Shown here in pieces: positions 22,698 to 35,244 of a stretch of DNA of 44,535 nt; position 1 is the first letter of the stretch, and each line of letters starts with the position of its first letter. This DNA is from Ichthyophthirius multifiliis (Eukaryota > Ciliophora > Oligohymenophorea > Hymenostomatida): contig NW_004085905.1 of the NCBI RefSeq assembly GCF_000220395.1, positions 1 through 44,535 of the forward strand. The letters run 5' to 3'. A program made the translations under genes and the position numbers. The notes below the pieces were generated by a model. It was not told the origin of the DNA and did no database searches. It was given only the letters and a program-made list of their open reading frames with translations.

Positions 22698-24587
22698 ATG
22701 ATATAACTACAATAACTACAATCAATTATTCAATATATAAAAATCCATAAAAAAATATCAATTTTTTATATCTTAATAATCTTAATAATATTAAAAAAGA
22801 TAAAAAATCGGTTTTTATCATACTAATCTCGTAAATATAAATACTATTCATCTTCCTACTTAAACAATTCTGTAAAAAAATACCTTTAAGAAAGAAACTT
22901 TAAGCTTTTCAAATTTTTCGAAAAATACGAAAATGCAGTTTCTTAAAAAATTCAAAATGAAATATTAAACACTAAATCGATTCAAGACCTTCATAATAAA
23001 ATTAAAAACAACTAAATTACTTGTGAATAAATATATATTACTTACTCTCTCCGTTTAATAAAATACTCTTACCCTCTAAACCATTTAGCAGATGTAAATT
23101 TGGAAAAAGGCTTATATGAAGCTTAATAAAAAGACTTATAAAAACCAGAATAAATACCCATTTTATACGGAATTCCAATTGCTGTAAAAGACCATATTAC
23201 TACAAAAGGCCTTTTTAGTACAATGTGCTTATAATCACGTTTAGTGGATTAATACGAGCGATAAAAAAGGGAAAATACAGATGATTTTCAAGAAGGAGAC
23301 AATCATAACGAAATACACGAATACAATGATTGCGAATACATAAAAAGTTTAAAATAATACGGCGCAATAATAATATCAATGACAAATACTCCCATAAACT
23401 GCCTACATTTTATAACTGATAATAAAATATTTGGTTTTTCCTAAAACCCATATAACCATAAAAGAACAACTGGAGGTTCATCAGGAGGATCAGGAGGGGT
23501 AATGGCTATTAGAGGATGTTGTGTTGCTATAGGAAGCGATATTTTAGGTAGTATAAGAATGCCTTCGGCTTGGTGTGGTATTTATGGATTTAACCCTTCT
23601 GGGAAAAGAATTTCGAAAAAAAATTCCATGGGGTTCAATTTGGAATATGATTGTGATAGTTTAAAGAGTATTTAGTGCTCTTTTGGGCCTATGGGGAAAT
23701 GCGTTTAGGATTTAGTGGATATTCAAAAGTGTGTTTTTGGGAGTTTTGGGGATAAAGATTTAGCTTGTATAAATTTGGGCTTTAGTTAATTTAGTTATTA
23801 GGAAAAAACTTAGTTTAGGTTTGGAATTTTAAAGGACGACAAAGCAATAGGATTGGCAGATTTTAATAAAAATTTATTAAATGAAATTAAAGGTTTATTG
23901 AAGAAAAATCTATATGAAGTTGTCGAATTCGAGATATCGGAAGAGTTTTGGGAATTAGAGTATATTACGAAGAAGTTTATTATAGGTAGTCTACCTGAAT
24001 CTTGGCTTTTGAATGAGTTGAGAGGAGAAAAAACTCTTTCTAGTGTAGAAATGGGAATTCATAAAAGAGAATTACCTTGTTTTTTGTAAACAATTATTAA
24101 ATATATATTCAAGGGAATAGGGGAGGAAATAATAAGTTAGAATGTGGATTGTTGTATTTCTTTTTCTAGTATATAATATTAATAATTTGAAAATAGAAGA
24201 TCTTTTTTAAAAAAGAAGTTTTTTAATTACTGGAAATAAATGAATATAGACGCTCTTATATTACCTGTTTCATATTATTGGGCTCCATAACAAAATGAAG
24301 ATTAACTTCTTGCTTGTAGGTTTTTTGGAGGACTTACAAATACCTTAGAATTACCTACTGGAACTTTTCCAATGAGATATGCAGGAGAATAAGATGAAGG
24401 TTTTAAAGTCAGTTTTTGGGAAAAAAATAGAATTTTAAAGAAGTTAATTTAAAAGAATCTTAAAGGGATTAAAGGAATTCCGATTGGACTTTAGGTAGCT
24501 TGCTTGCCAATGGAAGATGAGAAGTGTTTGAAGGCTATGAAGATTATTGAAGAGTTAAATGACGGATTTTCACCTTTTGCAGAATGA
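22698..24587 (+). CDS. FAAH-type amidase (amidase signature family)
   Basis: Serine hydrolase that cleaves amide bonds, probably lipid amides. It has 629 residues and a clean single frame (1890 nt). A membrane segment lies at about 17-33 (KISIFYILIILIILKKI), as in FAAH. The catalytic triad is visible: Lys164 in IAVKDH, cis-Ser261 in TGGSSGGSGG, nucleophile Ser285 in GSDILGSIRMPS; the 24-residue Ser-Ser spacing equals that of rat FAAH. The residue two before the nucleophile is Leu283 where the family nearly always has Gly (GSDIGGS), so the oxyanion hole may be altered. The C-terminal domain includes IDALILPVSYYWAP and GIPIGLQVACLPMED, the normal family end. Start ATG 22698 is the first in-frame Met and keeps the anchor. 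Whether it acts on N-acylethanolamines is inference. Confidence 0.88.
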
Positions 24588-24729
24588 TATTTTATAAATA
24601 TTAACAGTATAAAATATTTAAAAGTATTAATAATTTTTATAAAAATAAAATAAAAAATTTTAGGATATAGACTTCTTAAAATTTTATTTATAAATTTTTT
24701 TTTTTATAGTATTTTATTTCTTAAAAATT

Positions 24730-25479
24730 ATGAACAAACATTTTTTATCAATATTATTTATTATATATAATATACATTCTTATAATTTATTAGAAGTATT
24801 ACGTACTTTTTGTAATAAATAAATTTACATTTTTTTTTTTATAACAATAATAATAGTAGAAATAAAGTCCATTATATATATCAATTTACAACATATTTTA
24901 GTTATAAAATATCATGTAATTTAGCGCTAATATTATTGCAATAATTAAAATATTATAATTATTCCATCCTTTGTCAATATTAATCTAATAAAGTCGAAAG
25001 TAATTTCATTTTCAAAATAACTTCCTTTTATGTTTATTATTTAATTTAAAAATTACAATTAACATTAATAAATTTCTATACTTAATAAATATGCGTCTTT
25101 TCACATTTTCAAGTTTTTTTTTAATACAAATTCAGGTATTTTACATACACAATAATTAGTACTTATTTTGAATGAAATTTCAGGTTTGGTTGAATATTGT
25201 AAATTTAAATAAATACAAATCATATATTTATCCTCCAATACATCTTAAAGTAATAAGATCTTATAATAAAAAACTTCACCAGACTCTTAATCTATCACAG
25301 TATTGAATAATAAATAGTAATAGTAATTATTATTTCATATTTTTTGGTTATTAATTTTAAATTGCTTTTTATGGAACATGTAAAATTATATTTAATCGAA
25401 TAAATAAATCTTAAATACAAAGAATATTATGAATTATGTTAATAAGTAAATGATGAAAAAAACATATATAATTAATTGA
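24730..25479 (+). CDS. Tentative small membrane or secreted protein (unrecognised)
   Basis: A 250-codon frame with no TGA, from ATG 24730 to TGA 25477, in what would otherwise be intergenic DNA. It begins with a signal-peptide-like stretch (MNKHFLSILFIIYNIHSYN) and has a hydrophobic segment near the C-terminus (LLFHIFWLLILNCFLW), so a type I membrane protein is plausible. G+C in its second half is about 18-23 %, above intergenic levels. A possible 3n intron (GTAATA...AATAG, about 24805-24857) would remove an Ile/Phe-rich piece. No domain is recognised. In DNA this poor in G, a TGA-free run of this length can arise by chance, so the call is weak. Confidence 0.38.
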
Positions 25480-25643
25480 ATTATTATTACATATAATATA
25501 AAAAATATATCTAATAAATTTAGATAATAAAAAAAACTGTAAGCTTTATTATTATGAAAAAATAATAAATAATTAATTATAAATAAAAAAAATATAAATT
25601 TAATATGACTTTTATAATTAAAATTTCTATTATATATATATAG

Positions 25644-25679
<36 letters not shown>

Positions 25680-26518
25680 ATATATATATTTTTAAAATTA
25701 ATTTATCTAGATTTTTTATGAATTATTTATTTAGAATTCAAATTATGAATATAATTAGCTATAAGTATTATCCATAATTTGCAATAATATTATTCTTTTA
25801 ATATTTATATTTTTAACTATACTTAATTATAAAAATAATATATCCATATTTAAATATTATTTTTTTTTTAAAAAAAAAATAAAAAATATACATTTTAAAT
25901 GGAAAAAAAAAAAGGTTGATAACTTAAAATAAATAAAAAAACAATAAAACAATAAAAAAAATATTTAAATAATATCATTATAGATAATTATATAAAATAT
26001 ATAATTATTGTTTAAATATTTCATTATTACAATAAATTTAATAATTATTTAATATAAATTTTTTTATTATAAAAACATGAAATGAAATATATTTTATTTT
26101 ATATATGTTTGATAAATAATAATTTATTATAATATTTACTTCAACTAAATATATAATAAATATAAAAACTTATTTTATATAAAATATTTTAAACTAAAAT
26201 TAAAGTATTAAGATTTTTTATTTTTAATAGTTAATTACATATTATATAATGATAAAATAATTTTATTATTTTATTAATTAATCTCTTATAATTATTATAA
26301 AAATTACGAAAACAAAATTATAAGAAATTATATAAAATAATTATAATAATATTTTAAAATATATTAATTTGAAACAAAATATCTTAAAAGAATATAATTA
26401 TTTTAAAGAAAATTATTATATATATATATTTATATATATATATATATATATATATTATTATATATATATATATTTTAATTTACGACAAATCTATATTAAT
26501 TTTATATTTTTTATTCAT
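25480..26518. other. AT-rich intergenic region
   Basis: It contains (TA)n arrays at about 25634-25690 and 26415-26473 and A/T-rich sequence. Nothing else seen. Confidence 0.7.
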
Positions 26519-27764
26519 ATGCAGAACGATTTCTTAAAAAGCTAAAAAAATATAGGTTATTTTAGCAATTAAAGGTCCAAAACTTATTTTACGATAAATA
26601 TAAATAGATTAATTCCATGATTTTTTTACAAAATCATAAATATGTCCTATTCCCACTTTAATATTAGGAAAGCCTATTTCTATTCTAAAATAAATATAAA
26701 GTGAAAATTTTTAATTTTAATTAAGTAATCATTAAGCTGCCCGCCTTATGATAGAAATCGAAACAGGTTTAGCCCCTTTTGAATGGTAAAATTAAGTAGG
26801 AGACGTAATTATAGGAAGATTGGATTAAACCGACATTAAAATTTAATAAATATAATAATTAAACTTATACATATCTCATTTATTTGATATATATACTTCT
26901 GATATTCCTTTAAAGATCAATAATTTTGATTTTAAATAATATAATATTTTTATAAAAGATTTTTAATAAAAAGCAGAATAAGCTGAAATTCTTAAAAATG
27001 TTGGAAATAAATTACTAAAGAAAAACGAGTTTCAAAAAGCTTTAGAAAATTATCAAAAAGCTTTAATATCAATTTAATTTTTAAATGAAAATTTAGATTT
27101 TATTTAAGGTTTCGAATATAAAGATACAATAATATCTATTTTTCTAAATATATCTTTAGTATATATGAAATTAAATTAAAATAAAAAAGCTATTGAATAT
27201 TTAAATTAAGTGCTAAATATAGACAGATTAAATATTAAAGGCTTATATAGAAGAAGTTTATGTTATTATAATGAATAATAATATTAAAATGCTTAATTTG
27301 ATATATAATTATTACTAATTTAAGATCTTTAAAATACTGAAGGTTAAAATTTATATAAATAAATTTAGGATAATATTAAAGATGAAGATGACGATAATTA
27401 TTTCGATATTATATAAAATTTAAGAATGCTAAAAAATTATACCTAAAAATAAAAGTTTTGGACTTTTTAATAAATAAAGGATGAATTAAAAAGTAAAGGA
27501 GGGACCCATGAAATAATTTAGATATTTGATTAATAAATGTATGAAAAATGCAAAAAAATCTATACAATGTTTTAAGAACTAAATAAAACTAAAATCATTG
27601 AAATTGGGTTATAAATTTATTAAGAAAAAGGGTTTCCAGGACTTTCTTATAGTTATACAATTATTACTTTATATTCTGATTTAAGATTTGATTTAGAACT
27701 TTAAAGTTAGACAAAATGGATTTTAAATGATTTATTTTAAAATATAGGAGGTTGGTAACCTTGA
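26519..27764 (+). CDS. TPR-repeat protein of FKBP/AIP co-chaperone type
   Basis: About 400-415 residues. The secure part runs in one frame from 26565 to TGA 27762. Its centre has tetratricopeptide repeats: AEILKNVGNKLLKKNEFQKA (about 26985-27050), then FLNISLVYMKLNQNKKAIEY and GLYRRSLCYYNEQQYQNAQF. This three-TPR layout following a beta-rich N-terminal region (ARLMIEIETGLAPFEW...GDVIIGRLDQTD) resembles FKBP4/AIP-like Hsp90 co-chaperones, although I cannot confirm an FKBP fold. The C-terminus (GFPGLSYSYTIITLYSDLRF) is unassigned. The N-terminus is uncertain: ATG 26519 joins the main frame only if one base is removed from the A7 run at about 26543-26550. A 36-nt segment 26701-26736 (GTGAAA...TTAAG) may be an intron; it is 3n and TGA-free, so both readings stay open. 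Confidence 0.7.
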
Positions 27765-29488
27765 ATTATTATATATATTAGATTATTTATCATATATTTT
27801 TTTTTATGGTTTTGGTAAAATATCATTTTCAAAAATAAATTTTTTAATAATAAGATTATTTTCATATTTTTATTTTTTTTGATTAGAATATATATTTATT
27901 AATTTTTTTTAAAAAAAAGATATTAATAATAAAAGTTATATATGACAAAAATTATATTTTATTTTATTTAAATATTTTTTCTCGCATTATTTTTACTTAA
28001 TTTTTTTATATGGACATTATATGTAAATTTATTTATGATCAAAATAATATTAAATAGGTTTTTATATAATATAAATATTATTTTAAAGAAATATAACTAG
28101 AATAGCTTTATTTATTCTTTATAAGTTTTAAATATTTAAATTTATAGTATTCGAATATTATTATTTGTAAATATATTCAAATAATTAGATTTAATACACG
28201 TTTATTTTGTAAATCATAGATAATTAATTTAAGCTATTATAATATAAAATTATATTTATTATATATAAAATATTTAAAAGCTAAATTATCAAATATTGAG
28301 CATTAAGAATATTTATTATCGAAATTAAATTAACTTTTATTTTATAATTTATAAAATATTTCTTAATATAATTGACAATCAAATTTATTTGATAGCATAT
28401 TTATTATTACAATTATATATTTTATTATTAAAATATGTTTTGTACCTTATTTTCACTTCATTGTATATTTTAAAAAGAATAGAAATAAAAAGAACTAGTA
28501 TAGATTTAAAAAAGTTAATACAGCTTTCAAACTTTTTATTTTTTAAATAAATATTATTTTTTTCACTAAAATTTCTAATAAAAGTTTTTTATTTTTTTAA
28601 TTACATTTATATATAGGTTTTACCTAAAACTTTAAATGTATTTTTTTATAGAAGTTTACCTTTAAATTTAATTATTTGTTTTTTATTTTTATACTCCTAT
28701 TTAATTTTACATAATATAATAGTTTAAAATTTTATATTTAAAAATAAAATGGGATAATATAGGTAAATAATAATCAAATATAGTTAATTAAAAGTAACAA
28801 AAAACATATAAAATAAAAGTTTTTAAATAAAAAAAATATTTCTTATAAAAGATTTCAAATTAATAGTATTTAAAAATAATAATAATAAATATTTAAAATA
28901 AAGAATATTAAAAAATAATACTATAATTAGATATCTTTTAAATGCTTTTTACATAATTATTGAATTTAATTTTTTCTTATAGTACTTATTTAATATTCAT
29001 ATTTAAGAATATATATATAAATTTTAAAATTAACATTTTTTTAAACTTAAATTGTCTTAAAACTAGTTTTTTATATATAAATATTAAATTATTCTATATT
29101 TTCTAATTAAATGTTTATAAAGTATAATAATTATGAAATAATCTAATATATTTGATTTTAAGTTTAATAGATATATTGTATTACTACATTTTTATTTCTT
29201 TAAAATTATAAATTAAATTAATTATATATAAAATTTTTCATCTTTTAATGTATTTTTATTTTAGTTTTTTAAATAATATTAAATTATTATTATAAAAATA
29301 CTTTTTTTAAAAAGAAGTATTATTTTTCGACTGTGAAATATATTTTTTTTATATAAAACTAAAAATATTTAATAAATATTATATATTTTGTTCAACAAAA
29401 ATTCTTGTTTTGAAAATATAAAAAAAGTATACATAAAAAATATAATAATATTTTTTACTAAATAAAATAAAAATAAAAAAAATAATTT
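27765..29488. other. AT-rich intergenic region with one weak ORF
   Basis: This is the convergent interval between the TPR gene and eEF1B-gamma. A TGA-free frame of 234 codons (28435-29136, starting MFCTLFSLHCIFQ) is present but dominated by Ile, Phe, Lys, Gln and Asn, with G+C down to about 8-12 % in places; I treat it as probably non-coding. No other feature seen. Confidence 0.6.
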
Positions 29489-30732
29489 CATTTAAAAGTT
29501 GCAAAAGATCTTAATTTTTATCCATCAACAACAGAAGCATCATCTTCAGTATTAGTCCAATAATTGGTGATAGTTTATAAGTCTTTAGCATCCTTAATAT
29601 TTAATTTTTACCATTTATGATATTCGAATTAGGGGTTTTCTTTCATTGATTCAGGAACTTCAGTTCCTTAGAACAACCAAACACCTTTAATTTCTAAATT
29701 AGGTTCATCTCCATAGATAGAATAGGTACCAAAGGCTACTTTTCTAGCAGCTTCAGATCTTTAAAGGAATCCATTTTTTTAATTATTGAATTAATAGAGT
29801 ATTTTTCCTTCGCCTTCATACTTTTCATAATGAGAGAAATAAACACATTAATCATCTTCATGCCAGTTTTCAACCAAAAATTTAACTGCTTCGTTTTTAT
29901 CTTTAGCGTTAGTATATAAAGTTTTGAAGTTGTAAATATCGAATTTGTGCTAGACAGCGGGTTTTTCTTCTTTCTTTTTGGGAGATTCATTAGGTGATTA
30001 TTCTTTCTTAGTAGCTTTTTTAGGAGATTCTTTTTCCTTAGGAGCTTGCTTCTTCTATTCAACGGGTGCAGGCTTTTTAACTTAAGTTTAAGGTTAAGGT
30101 TAAGGCCATTCAGTTTAAGTATAGAAAGCTCTTCCTTAGTATTTTACGAATTAGGGTAAGGCAGAAACTCTTCCGAACCATTCAACAATATGGGGAATTG
30201 TTTTTCTGTATTTTTCGTCAAAGATAGTTTTGAATGCAACAAAGAATAAACCGGTCAAAGAAATATCGGCTATAGTTAATTCTTCTCCAGCTAAATATTT
30301 ACGGGAGGAGAGGAATTATTCAATTACTTTTATGTAGGTTTAAAGTTAGTTCTTTTATCTGAAATAAGTTTCCTTGTCATAGGCTGCATGTCCGATTATG
30401 GGGAAAAATAAGGCAGTGAAAGCAGGTGTAACTTCGCTTTGGGCGAAATCTATGAATTAATCTACAAGCCCTTATTAATAAGTGGTTTTACCGTATAATT
30501 TACCGGAGGCTCTGGCTAAATATCTTAAGATTGTGTTAGTTTCAAATAAGTATCCTTCTGCGGTTTAAAGGACTGGAACTTTTCCTACAGGGTTTCTTTC
30601 TAAATGTTCCTTGGTTTTAGTTTCAGTATATTCAACATTTACATGTTCTATTGGGAGACCTGCAAGTTCAGCTACAATTAAGATTAAGTTGGCTCTCATG
30701 TTTCCAATTGGGGCGTATAATTTTAAAGTCAT
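29489..30732 (-). CDS. EEF1G: Translation elongation factor eEF1B subunit gamma
   Basis: Structural subunit of the eEF1B nucleotide-exchange complex that reloads eEF1A with GTP. About 414 residues. A glutathione-transferase-like N-terminal half (1-200) shows LKLYAPIGNMRANLILIVAE, ERNPVGKVPVLQ, LFETNTILRYLAR and AGEELTIADISL. A Lys/Pro/Glu-rich linker (about 215-260) follows, then the EF1G domain: HKFDIYNFKTLYTNAKDKNE, VENWHEDDQCVYFSHYEKYE, FGTYSIYGDEPNLEIKGVWL, ending with FATFK. Codon use is richer in C and G than in its neighbours, as expected for a highly expressed gene. By my count the last 11 codons are one base short, in or near the T run at about 29511-29520; with that base there are 415 codons. 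The identification is very strong. Confidence 0.95.
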
Positions 30733-32048
30733 TTCTTTTTACTTTTACTTTTTTTTTTTTACTTTTTTATTATTATTTTTTTTTAGTTTTTCTTTTATTA
30801 TTATTTTATTTTATTTTATTGTAATAAACAAAGAATAAATTTAATTTTATATTATTTTATATTTTTTAAAATTATATTGTCATTATATATCTATATTTTA
30901 TTTTATAAAAATATTATATATAAAAATAATAAATATTTTATTTATTATATTTATATATTACATAAAAAATCAAAGAAAGAATTTATTAAAAAATATAAAT
31001 AGTTTTTTTTAGTAAAAATTATGTTTTAAATGATTATATGTATAAAAATAAATTCTATTTTATAAAAATTTATTAATATAATCAATCTTTATGTTTTTTG
31101 ATCGATATAATTATATTTTTTAAAAGATATAATTTATGCAATTTAATTTAACTATTTTTTTTTTAAAAAAAAATATTTAAATTATTAATAAAAAAGGAAG
31201 ATTCATTAATACCAAATAAAATAATAATAATGTATTTTATATAAATTTATTTAAATATAAATAATGTTTAAAATTAAAAAATTTTTTTTTTTATGTAATA
31301 AAGACTTTTAAAAATATATTTTTTATATTATTTGTGTTTAAAAAATAATATCAAAATATATATAATTCTTTCAAAATATATAAAAAATTATATATTGAAC
31401 TACTAATTATGATTAATGAATAATGAATATTAATTTATACAAAAATTTTAATTATATTACTTACTTATACTATTTTTTATTTAAAATTTTTAATAATAAT
31501 AATTAAATTTTAAATGACTCAAGAAAAAATATATACAATTTTAATTAATTTTTAAAATATTCATTTATAATAATTTTTTGTTTTATATCATGATAATATA
31601 AATTTTTTTAAAAAATAAATGAAAATATATTTTTTTTTATAATTATAACTTTAATTATATTAAAAATAAAATAAAATACAACTAAAATAAATTTAATAAA
31701 TTCATGTTTAGTGTGTTTTCTCTTGTAAATTCAATTAGTAAAAAGTAAATGAATAAACTTTAATATAGAATAATAAATGTTAAAATAAATATTTTTATAT
31801 TAAATAAATATTAAATTGTTTTATCTATTAATAAAAATTATTATTTTTATATAAATATATATATAAATAAATATAAATATATATATAAATAAATAAATAA
31901 AAATAAATAAATATATATTATTTTTTATTTTTTTTATATATAAATATATTAATTTCATAACAGTTATTAACATAAAATATATATAAAATATTTATTTATT
32001 AATTATAATATTAACTCTAAATATAATTATTTATTAAATAAATTCGAT
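30733..32048. other. AT-rich intergenic region
   Basis: It lies upstream of eEF1B-gamma and downstream of the polymerase gene. The first 110 bases, likely the eEF1B-gamma leader and promoter, are a T-rich tract on the plus strand. No gene or RNA signal was recognised in the rest. Confidence 0.65.
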
Positions 32049-35000
32049 TCATTTACATTAATACCAATTATCTCCGATTTTTGCGTCAACTTCCATTTTC
32101 AACAAAAGCGGCATGTCAAGTGGATTTTCCATAATTTTAATTACAAGCTTTAACGCTTCTTCCGCATTTTCTGCTGGCCCTTCTAAAATAAGCTCGTCAT
32201 GAATCTACAACACTAATTCATATCCCAATTCCTTAATTTCTTAATTCTATTAAATTTTAACCATAGCAGCAATAACAAGATCTGCTGCCCCTCCCTATAT
32301 AGGAGTATTAATAGCTGCCCTCAATCCATGTGAAGCAATAGAATCTGGGCTTTTGCTGTTTAATAATTTTGCAAGATTTCTATACCTACCCATCAATGTT
32401 TATGAACATCCTTTTTCTAAAGCAATGTTTTTAGTTTTAGTTTACCAAGTTTTGACTTCTTGTCTTTCTGAAAACCATTTTTCTAGTGTTTCTTAAGCTT
32501 CCTATAATGAACATCCCCAGTCTTTTGAAAATCCATGTGCACTTTTCCCATATGCAATAGAAAAGTTCATCATTTTCGCTTTTTTACGTTCACTTGAGTA
32601 TTTATCCTTTAATAAAGGTGCTGGTGGACTTCCTTTATTTTTATCCCATTCTAGTAGTAGTTTCCCTTCTTCGATTTCTTTTTTGATTTCAGGATACATA
32701 GTCATTGCAGTTCTACTATGGAAATCTCCTCCTTTATGAAAAGCATCTAACATCGCCTTACATTTGGTCATATGAGCCAAAATTCTTAACTCTAATTGCC
32801 CATAATCAGCTACAATAAGCTTATTTCCTTTTGAAGCTTAAAATGCAGATCTTATTTTATATACATCCTTGTCTAAAGCAGGCTGATTCAATAAATTAGG
32901 CTTTCTGGCTGAAATTCGGCCTGTTTCTGTATTTATATTTAATGAACAATGTATTCTATTATTTTTATCGGCTGTTTCTCTTAAGGGAATAATGAAAGTT
33001 TATAGAAGAGTTTCTGTTTATTTTAATTATATTAATGCTTGTATACTTTTTGAGGCTTTTTAGGCTAATTCTTCTTATCCTTATTTTCTATAAAATTCCC
33101 CTATTTTCCCGAAATCTCCGTTTTCTGGATTTCCAGCGAGTATTTTTAAAACTGGTAAATCTACAGCAGGCATTCCAGTTTCAGTATAACTTATAGCTTA
33201 TAAACCTAAACCTTCGATTTCCATATCTGTATGCTTTAAAGGCCTTTTTTTACCAATTTCAAGTACATTTTTAATGTTTAGGACTTTAAAAATTTTTTTT
33301 TGAGGAATTTCGTCAATTATTTATCGAACAGCCTTTTTACGGCCGTCTGAATGATAGCCGGAATTATCTTCTCCTTCTTTATCATCTTCATATATAGTAT
33401 TTATGTCATTTTATTCTTTTTCAGTGAGTATACTTAGGGACTTTTTGCCTTTTGCTTTGGCTTAGGGTACTCTTTTAAAAGGCGCAAAAAATAAATGTTG
33501 GAGTTATTAGACACTAGAAGGATTAAATTACTCTAATTAAGGCTAAATATGAGTTACCCAATCAAGAAATTATTTCTAATAATTAATGATATCCTCATTT
33601 GCTTTTACTTAAATATTTTCTAAATGTTAAATGTTAATTTCAAAACCTTTTCTTTCCAAATCAGTTAGTAATTCTCCAAAAGGAAGCCAATATTTATGAT
33701 ACAAATCTTTCATATTTTTCATATTTTCAAAATTGGTTTCTAACTCCTAAAGTTTTGTCATTAATACTTAATATAGGAAAAAAGTCACTTCTGCATCTAA
33801 AGCTGAATAATTAACCCAATTGTTTATTAGTTCAGTATCACTATGCATTCTTATTACAGTCGGAAATTCAAGTGTTTTTCCCTCTCGACCATCTTTTAAG
33901 TATTTTTTTTTGGCGAATAATTACTTCATGTTAGTTTTAATGTTTATATCTAAAAAATTTCGTTAGAAAAAAAAAGCTGATTATAATTTATTTTAAGCAT
34001 TTTATTATTAAAGAGTTAATATTTGTAATTTTTTTTCTTTACTTTTTCCTTATAATTTATATTACTAGAGATCTATTTTGCTTATTTTTTCAACTTCATC
34101 GCTTTCTATTAAAAGTTGAATTCTTTTTAAATTTTCTAACTGTTTTTCCCAAAATAGTTTTGTTTTTTATAATATTTCCTTTTTTTTTTCTATTATATCG
34201 TCTTCATAAAACTTCGAGATAGACGAAAGACTATATTCTTTTGGTCCTCTTGATGGATCTATAAGCCTAGTCATATGCATTGTATCGCCTCCAAAACCTT
34301 TCACATTAATTCCATGATTATAAAATATATGTCTATCAAAACCATAATTATGCCATACTTTTTTATATTTTTCATCTTCTAAATATTCTTTAAAAATATT
34401 AATAAGATTAGTATTTTAAGCAAAATTATCTATAAATAAACCTAATAAAATATATATATTATTATAATTAAAAACACATATATTTATATTATGTTACGAG
34501 GACCATTTCCAAAATCTACATCTAAACCACAATAAGCACTTGCACATATTATTTTTCCATTTCCAACGGCTGATTCAGTTTTTAAATCTATATCTATAGT
34601 TTCTGTATCCCATGCATGTACTCTAATATTTATATATATTAATATTTATATAATTGTATAAATTTGAATAAATATATATATAGAAATATATATATATATA
34701 TAATTTTATTATTAAAAATATATATATTTGTATCTATATTATTTATTTTTATAATATTTTATTTTTATTATATTATAAATCTTTTAAAAATGCTTATTTT
34801 AATTTTTTTTTATCATTTTTTTATATTGTTTTATTTTTTATAAATAAATTAATTATTTATATATTATTTTTTTATAAATGTATTTTTTTTTTTAAATTAC
34901 CTATCTTTTAAGGATTATAATAATTTTACACAATATTGTGCTTATTGTTTTGTTTTTACTATTGTTGTACCTGGAACATCAGCTATGTCTATTGCTTAAT

Positions 35001-35244
35001 TATAAAAACTCATATACTTTTCATATAATCTTTCCTATGAATGACCACCTATACGGGATTTTAATACATATTCTCCAATTAGTTTTTATTCTTCTGTTTC
35101 TTAGATTTATTCGTTATTATTTTTTTCAGGTTCTTTAGGAGATTTTTCGAGTTGGAATTCTTTTTTAGTTCTTGAAAATTAATAGGATTTAAAATTTAGA
35201 ATTTTTTTTTTAATTCTTGAGATATTTTTTTTTAAAAAAAGCAT
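32049..35244 (-). CDS. Organellar family-A DNA polymerase with 3'-5' exonuclease (POP type)
   Basis: Replicative and proofreading polymerase, probably mitochondrial, 953 residues. Exons: 35244-34901, 34622-34498, 34441-32049; introns 34900-34623 (278 nt) and 34497-34442 (56 nt). Spliced length is 2862 nt, a whole number of codons, with no frame break. The N-terminus (MLFLKKNISRIKKKILNFKS) is basic, lacks acidic residues and suits a mitochondrial presequence. Exonuclease motifs: DTET (about 120), HNYGFD, YSALD. Polymerase motifs: A DYGQLELR (about 699), B RKKAKMMNFSIAYGKSAHG (about 776) and C IHDEL (about 901), with the invariant Gln of IQGGAAD encoded by TAG at 32295-32297. The NFSIAYGK form of motif B is the one seen in plant and protist organellar polymerases. 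Family identity is strong; location is inferred. Confidence 0.93.

Noticed and set aside
29736-30062. Basic 108-residue minus-strand ORF
   Set aside because: Out-of-frame shadow inside eEF1B-gamma linker and EF1G domain.
34938-35138. Plus-strand hydrophobic ORF
   Set aside because: It is antisense to exon 1 of the organellar DNA polymerase.
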